Assembly (NCBI RefSeq): GCF_003641205.1
Contig: NZ_CP032762.1
Span: 4,340,001 to 4,404,000, forward strand
Source of the DNA: Rhodococcus sp. P1Y
GTDB lineage: Bacteria > Actinomycetota > Actinomycetes > Mycobacteriales > Mycobacteriaceae
Direction: 5' to 3'
Length of the DNA: 64,000 nucleotides
Position 1 is the first letter of the stretch. Each line of letters opens with the position of its first letter. Below, in pieces: positions 54,199 to 63,027 of the stretch. A model generated the notes under the pieces. That model did no database searches. It was given only the letters and a program-made list of their open reading frames with translations, and was not told the origin of the DNA. The position numbers were made by a program, and so were the translations under genes.

Positions 54199-55679
54199 TT
54201 CAAGGTCATGTTCTCGTCGATGAGCTTCCCGTAGCGCAGCGCGGGCAGGTCGCGGAAGTAATTCATCCGCAGTCGCCACGGCGCAATCGAACCTTGCTTG
54301 GGGAACGAGTCGACCGCCCGCAGGACGTAGCCGGCCGCGAAGTCGAGGAACGGCTCCTCCCCCACCGACGGGTCGCGCTTCAACCGGACCTCGCGGAAAC
54401 CGTCGCTGTCCATCTTCTGGAGCAGCCGGGCGATGTAGTCGGACACGAGATCGGCTTTCAAAGTCCACGATGCATTGGTGTATCCGACGACGAACGCAAA
54501 GTTCGGGACGTCGGTCAGCATCATGCCCTTGTACGCCATGGTCTCGGTGAGATCGACCTTCTTGCCGTCGACGCTCATCTCGACGTTGCCGAACGCGACG
54601 AGATTGAGCCCCGTAGCCGTGACGACTACGTCCGCGTCGAGGTGCCGACCCGACGTCAGCGCGATACCGGTCTCGGTGAAGCGCTCGATGTGGTCGGTCA
54701 CGATCTCGACCTCGTCCTTACGGATGGAACGAAAAAGGTCGTTGTCCGGGACGAGGCACAGACGCTGATCCCACGGGTTGTACTTCGGCGTGAAGTGGGT
54801 GTCGAGGTCGTATCCGTCGGGAAGCCACCCCTCCTGCAACTTTCGGATCTGCTTTTTCATGAAGTTCGGGTACTTCTGACTGATCACGTACATGCCGATC
54901 GCGGTGACAGCATTCTTGAATCGCGTGACTCCGTACGCAGCTCGCGCCGGCAGGTACTTCCGGAGCGCGAGGGCGATGTTGTCCTTCGACGGCAGGGACA
55001 TGATGTAGCTGGGCGATCGCTGCAGCAAAGTGACGTGCGAGGCATCACGAGCAAGATTGGGCGCCAATGTGATTGCGGTGGCACCGCTACCGATGACCAC
55101 GACCCTCTTGCCCGCGTAGTCGAGCTTCTCGGGCCACTTCTGCGGGTGCACGACCTCTCCACCGTAGGTCTCGATCCCTACGAACTCCGGCGTGAATCCG
55201 CTGTCGTAGTCGTAGTAGCCACTGCAACACATCAAGAACGAAGCCTCGATGACGACGCTGGCGCCCGTGTCCGACCGCACCGACGTGACGGTCCACTTCG
55301 ACGTCGCCGTCGACCACTCCGCGGAGACAACCTTGTGGTGGAATCTGATGTGGCGGTCGATCCCGCCCTCGCGGGCAGTGTCCTCGATGTAGTCCCGGAT
55401 GGATTCACCGTCGGCGATGGACTTGTCGCCGGTCCACGGCCTGAAGTTGTATCCGAGGGTGTACATATCGGAGTCGGATCGGATTCCCGGATAACGGAAC
55501 AGATCCCACGTTCCACCGATGGCGCCGCGGCCTTCGAGAATGGCGTAGCTCTTGTTCGGTAGCTTGGCCTGCAGGTGATGCGCAGCACCGATGCCGGAAA
55601 GTCCAGCGCCGACGATCAGGAAGTCGACCGAATCGACTTCGGTCGAAGAAGTCGATTCCGAGGGGGATGTCGTGGTCAT
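54195..55679 (-). CDS. flavin-dependent Baeyer-Villiger-type monooxygenase (EthA-like)
   Basis: A 494-residue FAD/NADPH monooxygenase: FAD site VGAGLSGIGAAHHL, NADPH site VVVIGSGATAITLAP, and segments shared with EthA (YAILEGRGAIGGTWDLFRYPGIRSDSDMYTLGY, TMAYKGMML, FVVGYTNASWTLKADL). EthA-type enzymes oxygenate ketones and also activate thioamide prodrugs. ATG at 55679 after an SDR gene 29 bases upstream on the same strand, so an alcohol-ketone-ester route is plausible. Substrate not known. Confidence 0.9.
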   Translation of the reverse strand: MTTTSPSESTSSTEVDSVDFLIVGAGLSGIGAAHHLQAKLPNKSYAILEGRGAIGGTWDLFRYPGIRSDSDMYTLGYNFRPWTGDKSIADGESIRDYIEDTAREGGIDRHIRFHHKVVSAEWSTATSKWTVTSVRSDTGASVVIEASFLMCCSGYYDYDSGFTPEFVGIETYGGEVVHPQKWPEKLDYAGKRVVVIGSGATAITLAPNLARDASHVTLLQRSPSYIMSLPSKDNIALALRKYLPARAAYGVTRFKNAVTAIGMYVISQKYPNFMKKQIRKLQEGWLPDGYDLDTHFTPKYNPWDQRLCLVPDNDLFRSIRKDEVEIVTDHIERFTETGIALTSGRHLDADVVVTATGLNLVAFGNVEMSVDGKKVDLTETMAYKGMMLTDVPNFAFVVGYTNASWTLKADLVSDYIARLLQKMDSDGFREVRLKRDPSVGEEPFLDFAAGYVLRAVDSFPKQGSIAPWRLRMNYFRDLPALRYGKLIDENMTLK

Positions 55680-55708
55680 CGAAACACTTTCGTGAGTACG
55701 GGCGGGAC

Positions 55709-56569
55709 TTAGGTGTTGCGCTTGCTCGTCGAGCGGCCGAGCGCTGCTACTTCTGCGTCCATCTTCGGGAGCAACCGCGGGACGTGCTTGAGCAGAGCCC
55801 GGTCACCGACCGCCGAGTTCACAATCGACCTGAATCGGCCTGCAAACCCCACCCACTTCGGAACGTACACCTTGCGTTTGCGGCCTTCGAGACCGTCGAC
55901 GAAGGCGTCGACACACTTGTCGACGGTCATGGTCTGCCCGAACGGTCCCGGCATGACGTCGAGCATCTCTCGGAATGCGCCGAGATCGGCCTTCGCATCC
56001 TGCACCAGCGGGGTGTCGATCCAGGCCATGTGCGCTGATCCGACACCGACCCCCTGGTAGGCGACTTCCAAACGGAGCGCATTCGCGAACTGTTCGACGC
56101 CTGCCTTGCTGGCGTTGTACGCGGCAAGCCCTGGACACGCGGCAAAGGCCGCCAGCGAGGACACGATGAGAACGTATCCCTTGCGTTCGATCAGGGAAGG
56201 CAGTGCGGCGCGGACCGTGTGGAACACGCCGAGAATGTTGATGTCGAGCACCCGAGCAAATGTCGCCGGGTCGACCTGGAGCACGGATCCGTAGCTCGAA
56301 ATGCCCGCGTTGGCCAGCACGAGGTCGATACCCCCGAACCGGGCAATACCCGCGTCGACGGCGGCCTGCACGGCGTCGAGGTCACGAACATCGGCGACGA
56401 CGGTCACCGCTGCGTCACCGAGCTCCAGACCGAGCTCGGCCAGCGGCGCCTCGTCGACGTCGACCAGCACCAACTTGCTTCCCCGAGCCGCGAGTGCGCG
56501 TGCGGTTTCCGCGCCGATTCCTCGCGCCGCGCCGGTGATGAATACGACCTTGTTCGAGAGTGTGGGCAT
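55709..56569 (-). CDS. short-chain dehydrogenase (SadH-like)
   Basis: A 286-residue SDR: ITGAARGIGAETARALAARG is the cofactor site with Asp in LVDVDE favouring NAD, LANAGISSYG the NAG motif, and AYNASKAGVEQFANALRLEV the catalytic Tyr/Lys. The C-terminal VYVPKWVGFAGRFRSIVNSAVGDRALLKHVPRLLP resembles SadH-type enzymes of the mymA operon. It is co-oriented with the monooxygenase, and a common transcript is likely. It could oxidise an alcohol to the monooxygenase's ketone substrate. Confidence 0.85.
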   Translation of the reverse strand: MPTLSNKVVFITGAARGIGAETARALAARGSKLVLVDVDEAPLAELGLELGDAAVTVVADVRDLDAVQAAVDAGIARFGGIDLVLANAGISSYGSVLQVDPATFARVLDINILGVFHTVRAALPSLIERKGYVLIVSSLAAFAACPGLAAYNASKAGVEQFANALRLEVAYQGVGVGSAHMAWIDTPLVQDAKADLGAFREMLDVMPGPFGQTMTVDKCVDAFVDGLEGRKRKVYVPKWVGFAGRFRSIVNSAVGDRALLKHVPRLLPKMDAEVAALGRSTSKRNT

Positions 56570-56671
56570 TGCCCGTCACCTCCAGTTTCCGTTCCCCCCG
56601 GTTTATTGGGAACTGCTACGTGTCACTTTCCATCTGATACGGACCGGTGTCAAGATCGTGATCATGGTCGG

Positions 56672-57421
56672 CTACTTCGGCTCCAGATCCTTTGCCAGCC
56701 GCTCCGCAGCAGAACGCAGAAGCGGAACGAACTGCTCGGCCGATTCGAGGGTGACACGTGCGGTGGGTCCCGCGATCGACATCGCCGTCAAGGTCGGAGC
56801 CCCGATGACGGGCACCGCGAAGCATCGAACGCCGACTTCCTGTTCACCGTCGTCGATGGCGTACCCGCGGGCTCGAATCACCTCGAGATCGGCGAGAAGG
56901 GTGTCGAGGGTGGTAAGGGTGTTGATTGTCCTGGGCGCCAAACCGGTTCGCCCCACCAGCGCACGCACCGACTCGTCGTCGAGCTGGGAGAGCAAGGCCT
57001 TGCCCACGCCGGTGGAGTGAGGAAGCACGCGCTGGCCAACCTCGTTGAACATCCGCATGGCGTGCTCGGACGGCACCTGCGCGACGTAAACTGCCATGTC
57101 GTCCTCGAGTAAGGCCATATTGGACGTCTCGTGGGTCTGTCGAACCAGTTCGGAGAGATAAGGTTTCGCCCAACCGCCGATCAGTTTCGTGGCACTCTCC
57201 CCGAGCCCGATGAGCTTGGTTCCCAATGCGTAGCGACGCGTCGCAAGCCTACGTACGTAACCGAGCGTCACCAGCGTCCCGACGAGTCGGTGCACAGTCG
57301 GCATCGGCAGGTCGGCCGCTTCCGCAAGCTCGCTGATCCCGATCGACCCACCCGATGCGGCCATGATGTCGAGCAATTCGAATGCTCGCTCGACCGACTG
57401 CACACCGCCGCCTGCTGCCAC
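56672..57421 (-). CDS. IclR-family regulator of the urate/glyoxylate genes (AllR-like)
   Basis: A 249-residue IclR protein: HTH in ISELAEAADLPMPTVHRLVGTLVTLGYVRR and the effector domain SNMALLEDDMAVYVAQVPSEH to GYAIDDGEQEVGVRCFAVPVIG. GTG at 57421 has AAAGG 8 bases upstream; a GTG 9 bases earlier is too close to that site. It lies 52 bases downstream of the urate permease on the same strand, and a TTCC-N7-GGAA palindrome (57458-57472) sits in the gap. E. coli AllR, also IclR-type, represses gcl-hyi-glxR and senses glyoxylate/allantoin. The same role here is inference from gene content. Confidence 0.8.
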   Translation of the reverse strand: MAAGGGVQSVERAFELLDIMAASGGSIGISELAEAADLPMPTVHRLVGTLVTLGYVRRLATRRYALGTKLIGLGESATKLIGGWAKPYLSELVRQTHETSNMALLEDDMAVYVAQVPSEHAMRMFNEVGQRVLPHSTGVGKALLSQLDDESVRALVGRTGLAPRTINTLTTLDTLLADLEVIRARGYAIDDGEQEVGVRCFAVPVIGAPTLTAMSIAGPTARVTLESAEQFVPLLRSAAERLAKDLEPK

Positions 57422-57457
57422 GTGAATCACCTTTCCCGTCGATACCTACCGACACTA

Positions 57458-57472
57458 TTCCACGAAGCGGAA
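57458..57472. promoter_or_regulatory. candidate IclR operator upstream of its gene
   Basis: TTCCACGAAGCGGAA, inverted repeat TTCC-N7-GGAA, 36 bases before the IclR start and immediately beyond the permease stop. It fits the pattern of the sites at 60619-60633 and 60826-60840. Confidence 0.5.
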
Positions 57473-57473
57473 C

Positions 57474-58874
57474 TTATCGGCCTGAATGATGCGCGGTGCC
57501 CACTGGCGGGGCCGCCGACACCACCGACGGTGCGCTTCTTTGCCCCCGGGTGAACACGTTGAAGAAGATGTTCAGAAGCACCGCGACGATGCTGGCAGCG
57601 CTGATCCCCGAATCGAGTACTACATGGACCCATTCGGGGAATGCGGCGTAGAACCCGGGAACTGCGATGGGTATGACACCGAATCCGATTGCGACAGCGA
57701 CGATCACCAGATTCAGATTGCCGTCGAAGTTCACCTTCGACAGGGTTCTGATGCCGCTGGCGGCCACCGACCCGAACAGCACGATCCCCGCTCCGCCGAG
57801 GACGGGGAGCGGCACCGACGCCACGACCCTGCCCAGCACTGGAAACAAGCCTAGGAACAGCAGCACGGAACCACCGGCCGCGACGACGTACCGGCTCTTG
57901 ATGCCGGTGACAGCGACGAGTCCGACATTCTGCGCGAATGCGCTGGCCGGAAACGTCCCGAACACGGGCGCTACCGTCGTCGCGATCATGTCGGCGCGGA
58001 GTCCGTCGCCGACTCGCTTCGCGTCCACCTCGGTGCCGACGATCTCGCCGACCGCGAGGATGTCGGCGGTCGTCTCGGTCATGATGACGAGGATGACCAC
58101 GACCATGGAGATGATTGCGCCGATCTGGAATACAGGAGTACCGAATGCGAACGGTTCCGGGAGTGCGAAGATGCTGCCGTCGCCGACGCCTCCGAAATCT
58201 GCCTTACCGATCACCAGCGCAAACACCGTACCCACCACGATGCCGATCAGGATCGACAGACGCGACAACGTCCCCTGCACGAGGCGACTCACCAGGAGCA
58301 CGACACCCAGACTGAAGCCGGCGAGACCGATGTTGGACATCGAACCCCAGTCTGCGGCTTTCTGATCGCCACCCATCGCCCAGCGCACCGCGACGGGAAG
58401 AAGCGAGATTCCGATGACGGTGATGATGGTTCCCGTGACGACGGGCGGGAAGAAGCGAACGATCTTGCTGAAGAACGGCGTGATCAAAATTCCGATTGCA
58501 CCGGCCGCGATGATGGCTCCGAACACCGAGTTCAACCCGCCGGGCCCGCTGGCGATCGCGACCATAGTCGACACCGATGCGAACGAAATTCCCTGTACCA
58601 GTGGCAGTTTTGCGCCGACATACGGTAGCCCGAGCGTCTGCAGGAGAGTCGCGGCACCGCTGACGAACAGGGCCGCAGAGACCAACACGGCGATCTGCGT
58701 TCCGGTCAGGCCCGCCGCACCACCGACGATCAAAGGAGGTGCGATCACGCCGCCGTACATCGTCAGGATGTGCTGCAATCCGTAGATGTACGACCTACCG
58801 ATCGACAATCGCTCGTCCTCGGGACGAGCAGGGTCGTGGTCATGCTGCGTGCCAGTGCGTTTCGTCAGCTTCAT
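57474..58874 (-). CDS. NCS2-family purine permease (urate/xanthine)
   Basis: A 466-residue nucleobase:cation symporter-2: about 14 membrane segments, QHILTMYGGVIAPPLIVGGAAGLTG at the N-terminus, the family region FPASAFAQNVGLVAVTGIKSRYV, and a hydrophilic C-terminal tail. The start ATG at 58874 is 10 bases after the uricase stop, so uptake and oxidation of urate are in one operon. Urate is the favoured substrate by context; xanthine or uracil is possible. Confidence 0.88.
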   Translation of the reverse strand: MKLTKRTGTQHDHDPARPEDERLSIGRSYIYGLQHILTMYGGVIAPPLIVGGAAGLTGTQIAVLVSAALFVSGAATLLQTLGLPYVGAKLPLVQGISFASVSTMVAIASGPGGLNSVFGAIIAAGAIGILITPFFSKIVRFFPPVVTGTIITVIGISLLPVAVRWAMGGDQKAADWGSMSNIGLAGFSLGVVLLVSRLVQGTLSRLSILIGIVVGTVFALVIGKADFGGVGDGSIFALPEPFAFGTPVFQIGAIISMVVVILVIMTETTADILAVGEIVGTEVDAKRVGDGLRADMIATTVAPVFGTFPASAFAQNVGLVAVTGIKSRYVVAAGGSVLLFLGLFPVLGRVVASVPLPVLGGAGIVLFGSVAASGIRTLSKVNFDGNLNLVIVAVAIGFGVIPIAVPGFYAAFPEWVHVVLDSGISAASIVAVLLNIFFNVFTRGQRSAPSVVSAAPPVGTAHHSGR

Positions 58875-58884
58875 GGCCGCGCTC

Positions 58885-59775
58885 CTAGCAGAATCCGGCT
58901 ACGGTGTCCCAGGCGCGACCGGCGTCCGGGGCATCGTCGCGTCGGACTGTTGCCTCGATCAGGCCGTACGGCCGATCGGCGACGTAGAACACCTCCCCCG
59001 GGTTGTCGAGCCCGAAGGGTTCCAGATCTACGAGGAAGTGGTGAATGTTGGGCATCGAGAACTTGATCTCACCGATTTCCGGATGTGCTTCGAGCACCTT
59101 GGTTCCCATCTGAAACAGGCTCTGCTGCAATGCCAGCGAGTGAGTCGACGCAAAGGCGTCGAGCATGATCGTGCGGACATCGTCGTAGATCTTGTCGAAA
59201 TCGAGGTCGTTCGCAAGATACCGCCACCGCGCGCTTACCGAGGTTGCAAGAATTCGGTCGGTTGTCTCTTTGAGAGTCGTGTACCGATCTTTCGGATAAC
59301 CCCAAAATTCCGATGCGGTCGAGTTCAGCACTACGAGATCGGTTATGCCACTGATGACGGTGGTGGTGTCACCGTCGACGGTGACGATCGTGTTGCGCTT
59401 TTCGTCACTTCCCTTGACGAACGAATGGTCGTAGCCGTCGGTGCCCGACGGTATGCGCGACCAGTTGTACTGCTCGATCTCCCAGCGTCCCCCGTCGATC
59501 CAGTCGAAACTGCTGGTGAAATGGCTACCGAGCCTGAGAGCGAAGTCCTCGATGGCGCCGATTCCGTCCCGTGCGAAGGCGTAGACGGTGTTCTTCTGCG
59601 TGTCCGTGGCGACGACATGGCCGTTGTCGCCTTCGGTGTGCGCGGCTTCCAGATCGCCGCGCAACTGCGATGTGACACTGACGTCGGTAATGCGGTGTCG
59701 AGCGGTGTCACGGTCGATCCGGACGAGTCTGCATTCGGCTTTGCCGTACTGGTTGGCTCCGAGCACGATGCTCAT
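58885..59775 (-). CDS. urate oxidase (uricase)
   Basis: Oxidises urate to 5-hydroxyisourate without a cofactor. 296 residues in two T-fold domains. NQYGKAECRLVRI holds the conserved Lys, and VVATDTQKNTVYAFA the Thr of the catalytic Thr-Lys pair. STASEFWGYPKDRYTTL and SMPNIHHFLVDLEPFG are substrate-site segments. ATG at 59775, 2 bases after the HIU hydrolase stop. Next enzymes in the pathway are the two genes upstream in the operon. Confidence 0.95.
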   Translation of the reverse strand: MSIVLGANQYGKAECRLVRIDRDTARHRITDVSVTSQLRGDLEAAHTEGDNGHVVATDTQKNTVYAFARDGIGAIEDFALRLGSHFTSSFDWIDGGRWEIEQYNWSRIPSGTDGYDHSFVKGSDEKRNTIVTVDGDTTTVISGITDLVVLNSTASEFWGYPKDRYTTLKETTDRILATSVSARWRYLANDLDFDKIYDDVRTIMLDAFASTHSLALQQSLFQMGTKVLEAHPEIGEIKFSMPNIHHFLVDLEPFGLDNPGEVFYVADRPYGLIEATVRRDDAPDAGRAWDTVAGFC

Positions 59776-59777
59776 GA

Positions 59778-60113
59778 CTAGCTCCCTCGATAGGTGGTGA
59801 AGGCAAATGGGCTGAGAAGAAGTGGTACGTGGTAGTGCGAAGCGTCGGCGACGACCTCGAATACGATTTCGACTGCGGGATAGAATGTTTCGACGCCCTT
59901 ACCGGCGAAGTAGCGACCGGTGTCGAACTTCAGCCGGTAGCGGCCGGCAGGCAACGCGGGCGGACCGAGATCTCCGATGCGGCCCTGCACGTCGGTGATA
60001 CCCGACGCGATCTCGGCCCCTGCATCGGGTCCGAGTGTCACCGAAACTCCCTGGGCAGGAGCGCCGTTCGCGGCGTCGAGGACGTGCGTGCTCACCAGGC
60101 TACGTTCAGGCAT
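59778..60113 (-). CDS. uraH: 5-hydroxyisourate hydrolase
   Basis: A transthyretin-like enzyme (111 residues) that opens 5-hydroxyisourate to OHCU. It shows the N-terminal LVSTHVLDAANGAPA (active-site His), the Arg in VQGRIGDL, the HYHVPLLLSPF His, and the diagnostic C-terminal YRGS. The ATG at 60113 overlaps the uraD stop by 8 bases. Confidence 0.95.
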   Translation of the reverse strand: MPERSLVSTHVLDAANGAPAQGVSVTLGPDAGAEIASGITDVQGRIGDLGPPALPAGRYRLKFDTGRYFAGKGVETFYPAVEIVFEVVADASHYHVPLLLSPFAFTTYRGS

Positions 60114-60603
60114 TCGAAAGAACCCGATCGAGTCTGAGTGCGGCGATCTCGCGCAGCTCGCGCTCGACGACGCGCAGCTCCGACTCGGCATCGTTTCCGA
60201 TGCGTTCGTCGAGCGCAGCGAGGATCTCCGATGCATCACGTCCGGCAGCGCGAATCAGGAACACTCGACCGAACCGCTGCTCGTATGCGATGTTGCCCGC
60301 GCGCAGCCGGTGGGCCACCTCGTCCTGGGTCAGGTCGACGCCCGACTGTTCTCCCCGCGCCTGCTCGGAATGGGCATCGTCACCGCTCGGACGGTCGCCG
60401 ATACGAGGGTGCTTGTCCAATGCTCCGTCGATCTCTGCGAGCGTGAGCGGGTCTGCTGCCGTGAATATAGCCCTGAGAGCCGCCTCGTCGTTCGCGAAAG
60501 GCCGTAGACCGAGCATGTCGTCCACCCATCGGGGAACGTCGAGAGCTAATCGAAGCGCAGTCCGCCCGTCTCGTTCCGATGCTGCGTTGAGACGACTGCA
60601 CAC
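60106..60603 (-). CDS. uraD: OHCU decarboxylase
   Basis: Decarboxylates OHCU to (S)-allantoin. The family core is present: LNAASERDGRTALRLALDVPRWVDDMLGLRPF, the catalytic KHPRIGD, and SEQARGEQ (Ser-x-x-Glu-Gln type), to AGNIAYEQRFGRVFLIRAAGR. Start is uncertain. GTG 60603 gives the usual length of about 165 residues and leaves the operator at 60619-60633 upstream. ATGs at 60636 and 60645 would put the operator inside the coding region. Neither has a good ribosome site. First gene of the uraD-uraH-uricase-permease operon. Confidence 0.88.
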   Translation of the reverse strand: MCSRLNAASERDGRTALRLALDVPRWVDDMLGLRPFANDEAALRAIFTAADPLTLAEIDGALDKHPRIGDRPSGDDAHSEQARGEQSGVDLTQDEVAHRLRAGNIAYEQRFGRVFLIRAAGRDASEILAALDERIGNDAESELRVVERELREIAALRLDRVLSNA

Positions 60604-60618
60604 ACCGGAGATCAACGA

Positions 60619-60633
60619 TTCCGTATTGCGAAA
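60619..60633. promoter_or_regulatory. candidate IclR operator before uraD
   Basis: TTCCGTATTGCGAAA; on the minus strand TTTCGCAATACGGAA, the same core as the site before the divergent operon. The wider context also matches: both read ATGGAAT, then a few bases, then TTYCGCAATACGGA, in the same orientation relative to their genes. Confidence 0.55.
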
Positions 60634-60825
60634 CATGGATTCCATATATTGAGCGTGACAGCCGTCACAGGTGGTGTCAAGAGGCATCGCCACATATCTC
60701 GACCTCTCGCAGGAATCATTGAACGGCAGCATATTTCGCATTGTGGACTTGATCTTGAATACGGCCCCGACGGTTGACAGGAGCGAGTGCACCAGGTCAC
60801 ACTCGAACCATCGATGGAATTACTA

Positions 60826-60840
60826 TTCCGCAATACGGAT
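60826..60840. promoter_or_regulatory. candidate IclR operator before the hyi-glxR-gcl operon
   Basis: TTCCGCAATACGGAT: TCCG-CAATA-CGGA is perfectly symmetric. It lies 33 bases before the first gene and overlaps GGAAT-TACT-ATTCC (60817-60830), giving three half-sites. A weaker relative (TTTCGCATTGTGGAC) lies at 60734-60748 between the two operons. Confidence 0.6.
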
Positions 60841-60873
60841 TTTGAACCGTCGGGTTCGGAAGGAGTCAAACCC

Positions 60874-61263
60874 ATGACAGAGCTGTTCTGCAACGGCGGC
60901 GCCATGCGGGGCGGGAGCCTGCACCACAATGTGTCTGCGCATCCCTTCGTCGGCACTGTGCGCACGACGCCCAGCTATCGGTTCTTTTCGGTCCGAGACG
61001 AGTTCCCTGCGCTCGTGCTCGACCACAAGGCAGGCGCAGCCATCGAAGGTGAGCTCTACGACATCCCTCTCGACGACATCAGGACCGCGTTCCTTCCCGA
61101 CGAACCACCCGAGCTGGAGCTCACCGTCGTGGCCTTGGACGACGGTCGCTCGGTCCTAGGAGTGGGCCTGCGGCCTGGTGTACTCGAAGCGCAACCCGAA
61201 GAACTGATCGATATCACCTATACCGGTAGTTGGCGTCGCTATCGCGGACTTCCGACACCCTGA
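60874..61263 (+). CDS. stand-alone allophanate hydrolase C-terminal-domain-like protein
   Basis: A 129-residue protein with the pattern of the C-terminal domain of allophanate hydrolase (gamma-glutamylcyclotransferase-like fold): LFCNGGAMRGGSLHHNV, then RTTPSYRFFSVRDEFPALV, AAIEGELYDIPLDDI and SWRRYRGLP. ATG at 60874 has AAGGAG 8 bases upstream. It leads the hyi-glxR-gcl operon. No amidase domain (AtzF N-terminal half) is attached. In the fused enzyme this domain decarboxylates N-carboxycarbamate; alone it may act on a ureide or serve as a partner of an unlinked amidase. The role is unknown. Confidence 0.65.
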   Translation: MTELFCNGGAMRGGSLHHNVSAHPFVGTVRTTPSYRFFSVRDEFPALVLDHKAGAAIEGELYDIPLDDIRTAFLPDEPPELELTVVALDDGRSVLGVGLRPGVLEAQPEELIDITYTGSWRRYRGLPTP

Positions 61264-61280
61264 ACTCGAAAGGAACGCGA

Positions 61281-62105
61281 ATGCAGCATTATTCGTACAC
61301 CGTCAACTGCTCTATTCTGTTCGCCGATACACCGCTCCTCGAACGCCCTCGGCTAGCCAAGGAAGCCGGATTCGACGCAGTCGAGTTCTGGTGGCCCTTC
61401 GATACAGCCACCCCCGCCGACGCCGATGTCGATGCCTTCGTTTCGGCCATCCGCGATGCAGGCGTGCAACTGACCGGGCTCAACTTCGCAGCAGGCGACA
61501 TGCCCGCAGGTGACCGAGGAATTCTGTCCGATCCCAGCCAGGTGCAGGCGTTTCGGGACAACATCGACATCACAATCGGAATCGGAGAAACGTTGGGCAC
61601 CAAAGGCTTCAACGCTCTCTACGGTAACCGGATCGACGGTGTCGACCCGATCGAGCAGGACCGCGTCGCGATCGAGAACCTCGCTGCAGCCGGTACCGCC
61701 GCCGCGAGAATCGGCGCAGTCGTCCTCGTCGAACCGGTGAGCGGCGCCCCGGCGTACCCCATCAAGCGTGCCGCAGGTGCAGTAGCCACCATCAGAAGGG
61801 TTGCCCGCGAGCACGACGTCCACAACCTACGCTTGCTCGCCGATCTCTATCACCTCTCCGTCAACGGAGACACGGTGTCGGCAGTGATCGACGAGCACAT
61901 CGATCTCATCGGCCACGTACAGATCGCCGACTCCCCCGGCCGCGGCGAACCCGGTACCGGAACCCTCGACATCGAGGGCTACCTCGCCCAGCTCGCCGAC
62001 GGCGGATACGACGGTTACATCAGCCTCGAGTACAAGCCCACCCGCCCGGACACCTTCTCCTGGCTGGCCGATCATTCCGCAGGCTCCACTCCCGGCCGCA
62101 CCTAG
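61281..62105 (+). CDS. hyi: hydroxypyruvate isomerase
   Basis: A 274-residue TIM-barrel isomerase that interconverts hydroxypyruvate and tartronate semialdehyde. It has YTVNCSILFADTPLLERPRLAKEAGFDAVEFWWPF at the N-terminus, metal-ligand Glu in VVLVEPVSG, LADLYHLSVNGD, HVQIADSPGRGEPGTGTLD, and the second Glu in GYISLEYKP. AAGGA precedes ATG. Second gene of the glyoxylate operon. Confidence 0.93.
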   Translation: MQHYSYTVNCSILFADTPLLERPRLAKEAGFDAVEFWWPFDTATPADADVDAFVSAIRDAGVQLTGLNFAAGDMPAGDRGILSDPSQVQAFRDNIDITIGIGETLGTKGFNALYGNRIDGVDPIEQDRVAIENLAAAGTAAARIGAVVLVEPVSGAPAYPIKRAAGAVATIRRVAREHDVHNLRLLADLYHLSVNGDTVSAVIDEHIDLIGHVQIADSPGRGEPGTGTLDIEGYLAQLADGGYDGYISLEYKPTRPDTFSWLADHSAGSTPGRT

Positions 62106-62129
62106 ACCACCACGAAGCAAAGGACATTC

Positions 62130-63026
62130 ATGAGCACCATCGCTTTCATCGGACTCGGAATCATGGGGAGCCCCATGTCCGTTCACCTCGCGACCGCAGG
62201 CCATCAGGTGGTCGGTTACAACCTCACACCCGACCGCACCGGGCCTCTCGTCGAAGCCGGAGGTATCGCCGCCGACTCGATCGCCAAAGCGGTAGCCGAC
62301 GCCGACATCGTCGCGATCATGGTCCCCGATTCACCGGATGTGCAGGACGTTCTGAGCGGCGAGGACGGGGTATTCGCGAACGCTCGACGCGGCGCGCTGA
62401 TCATCGACTTCTCGAGCATCCGGCCCGATGTCACCGCCACACTGGCCGACGAGGCTGCCGCACGAGGGTTTCGGCTGATCGATGCCCCGGTCTCGGGCGG
62501 TCAGGCCGGCGCCGAGAATGCGTCGCTGTCCATCATGGTCGGTGGCAGCTCCGAGGATTTCACCGAAGCCAAGCCTGTCCTCGATGTCGTGGGAAAGACC
62601 GTAGTCCATGTGGGCCCGAACGGATCGGGGCAGACCGTCAAGGCTGCCAACCAACTCATCGTTGCAGGCAACATCCAGGTCCTGGCCGAAGCCATCGCAT
62701 TCCTCGAGGCCTACGGAGTCGATCTGGCTGCGGCGGTCGAGGTTCTCGGCGGTGGACTGGCCGGATCGTCCGTGCTGAAGCAGAAGGCGCAGAAGATGCT
62801 CGACCGTGATTTCGAGCCCGGATTTCGAATCGACCTGCACCACAAGGACCTCGGCATCGTCACCTCCGCTGCCCGAGAAGCAGGGGTAGTCGTTCCCATG
62901 GGCGCAGTCCTGGCACAGCTGATGGCGTCCGCCCGCGCCAACGGCGATGGTGGCCTCGATCATTCGGCTCTCTACCGCGGTGTTGCACGGCTCTCCGGCA
63001 ACCGCGAAACAAGCAAGGTGAACTGA
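62130..63026 (+). CDS. glxR: 2-hydroxy-3-oxopropionate (tartronate semialdehyde) reductase
   Basis: Reduces tartronate semialdehyde to D-glycerate with NAD(P)H. 298 residues of the beta-hydroxyacid dehydrogenase family: Rossmann [40 protein letters not shown] (substrate motif) and [15 protein letters not shown] with the catalytic Lys. [13 protein letters not shown] is near the C-terminus. ATG at 62130. Confidence 0.94.
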   Translation: MSTIAFIGLGIMGSPMSVHLATAGHQVVGYNLTPDRTGPLVEAGGIAADSIAKAVADADIVAIMVPDSPDVQDVLSGEDGVFANARRGALIIDFSSIRPDVTATLADEAAARGFRLIDAPVSGGQAGAENASLSIMVGGSSEDFTEAKPVLDVVGKTVVHVGPNGSGQTVKAANQLIVAGNIQVLAEAIAFLEAYGVDLAAAVEVLGGGLAGSSVLKQKAQKMLDRDFEPGFRIDLHHKDLGIVTSAAREAGVVVPMGAVLAQLMASARANGDGGLDHSALYRGVARLSGNRETSKVN

Positions 63027-63027
63027 C

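Noticed and set aside
60640..60700. A CxxCH heme-like motif (TTCDGCHAQ) in the extended N-terminus of the uraD frame
   Set aside because: It is upstream of any credible uraD start and no secretion signal precedes it; chance in the promoter region.
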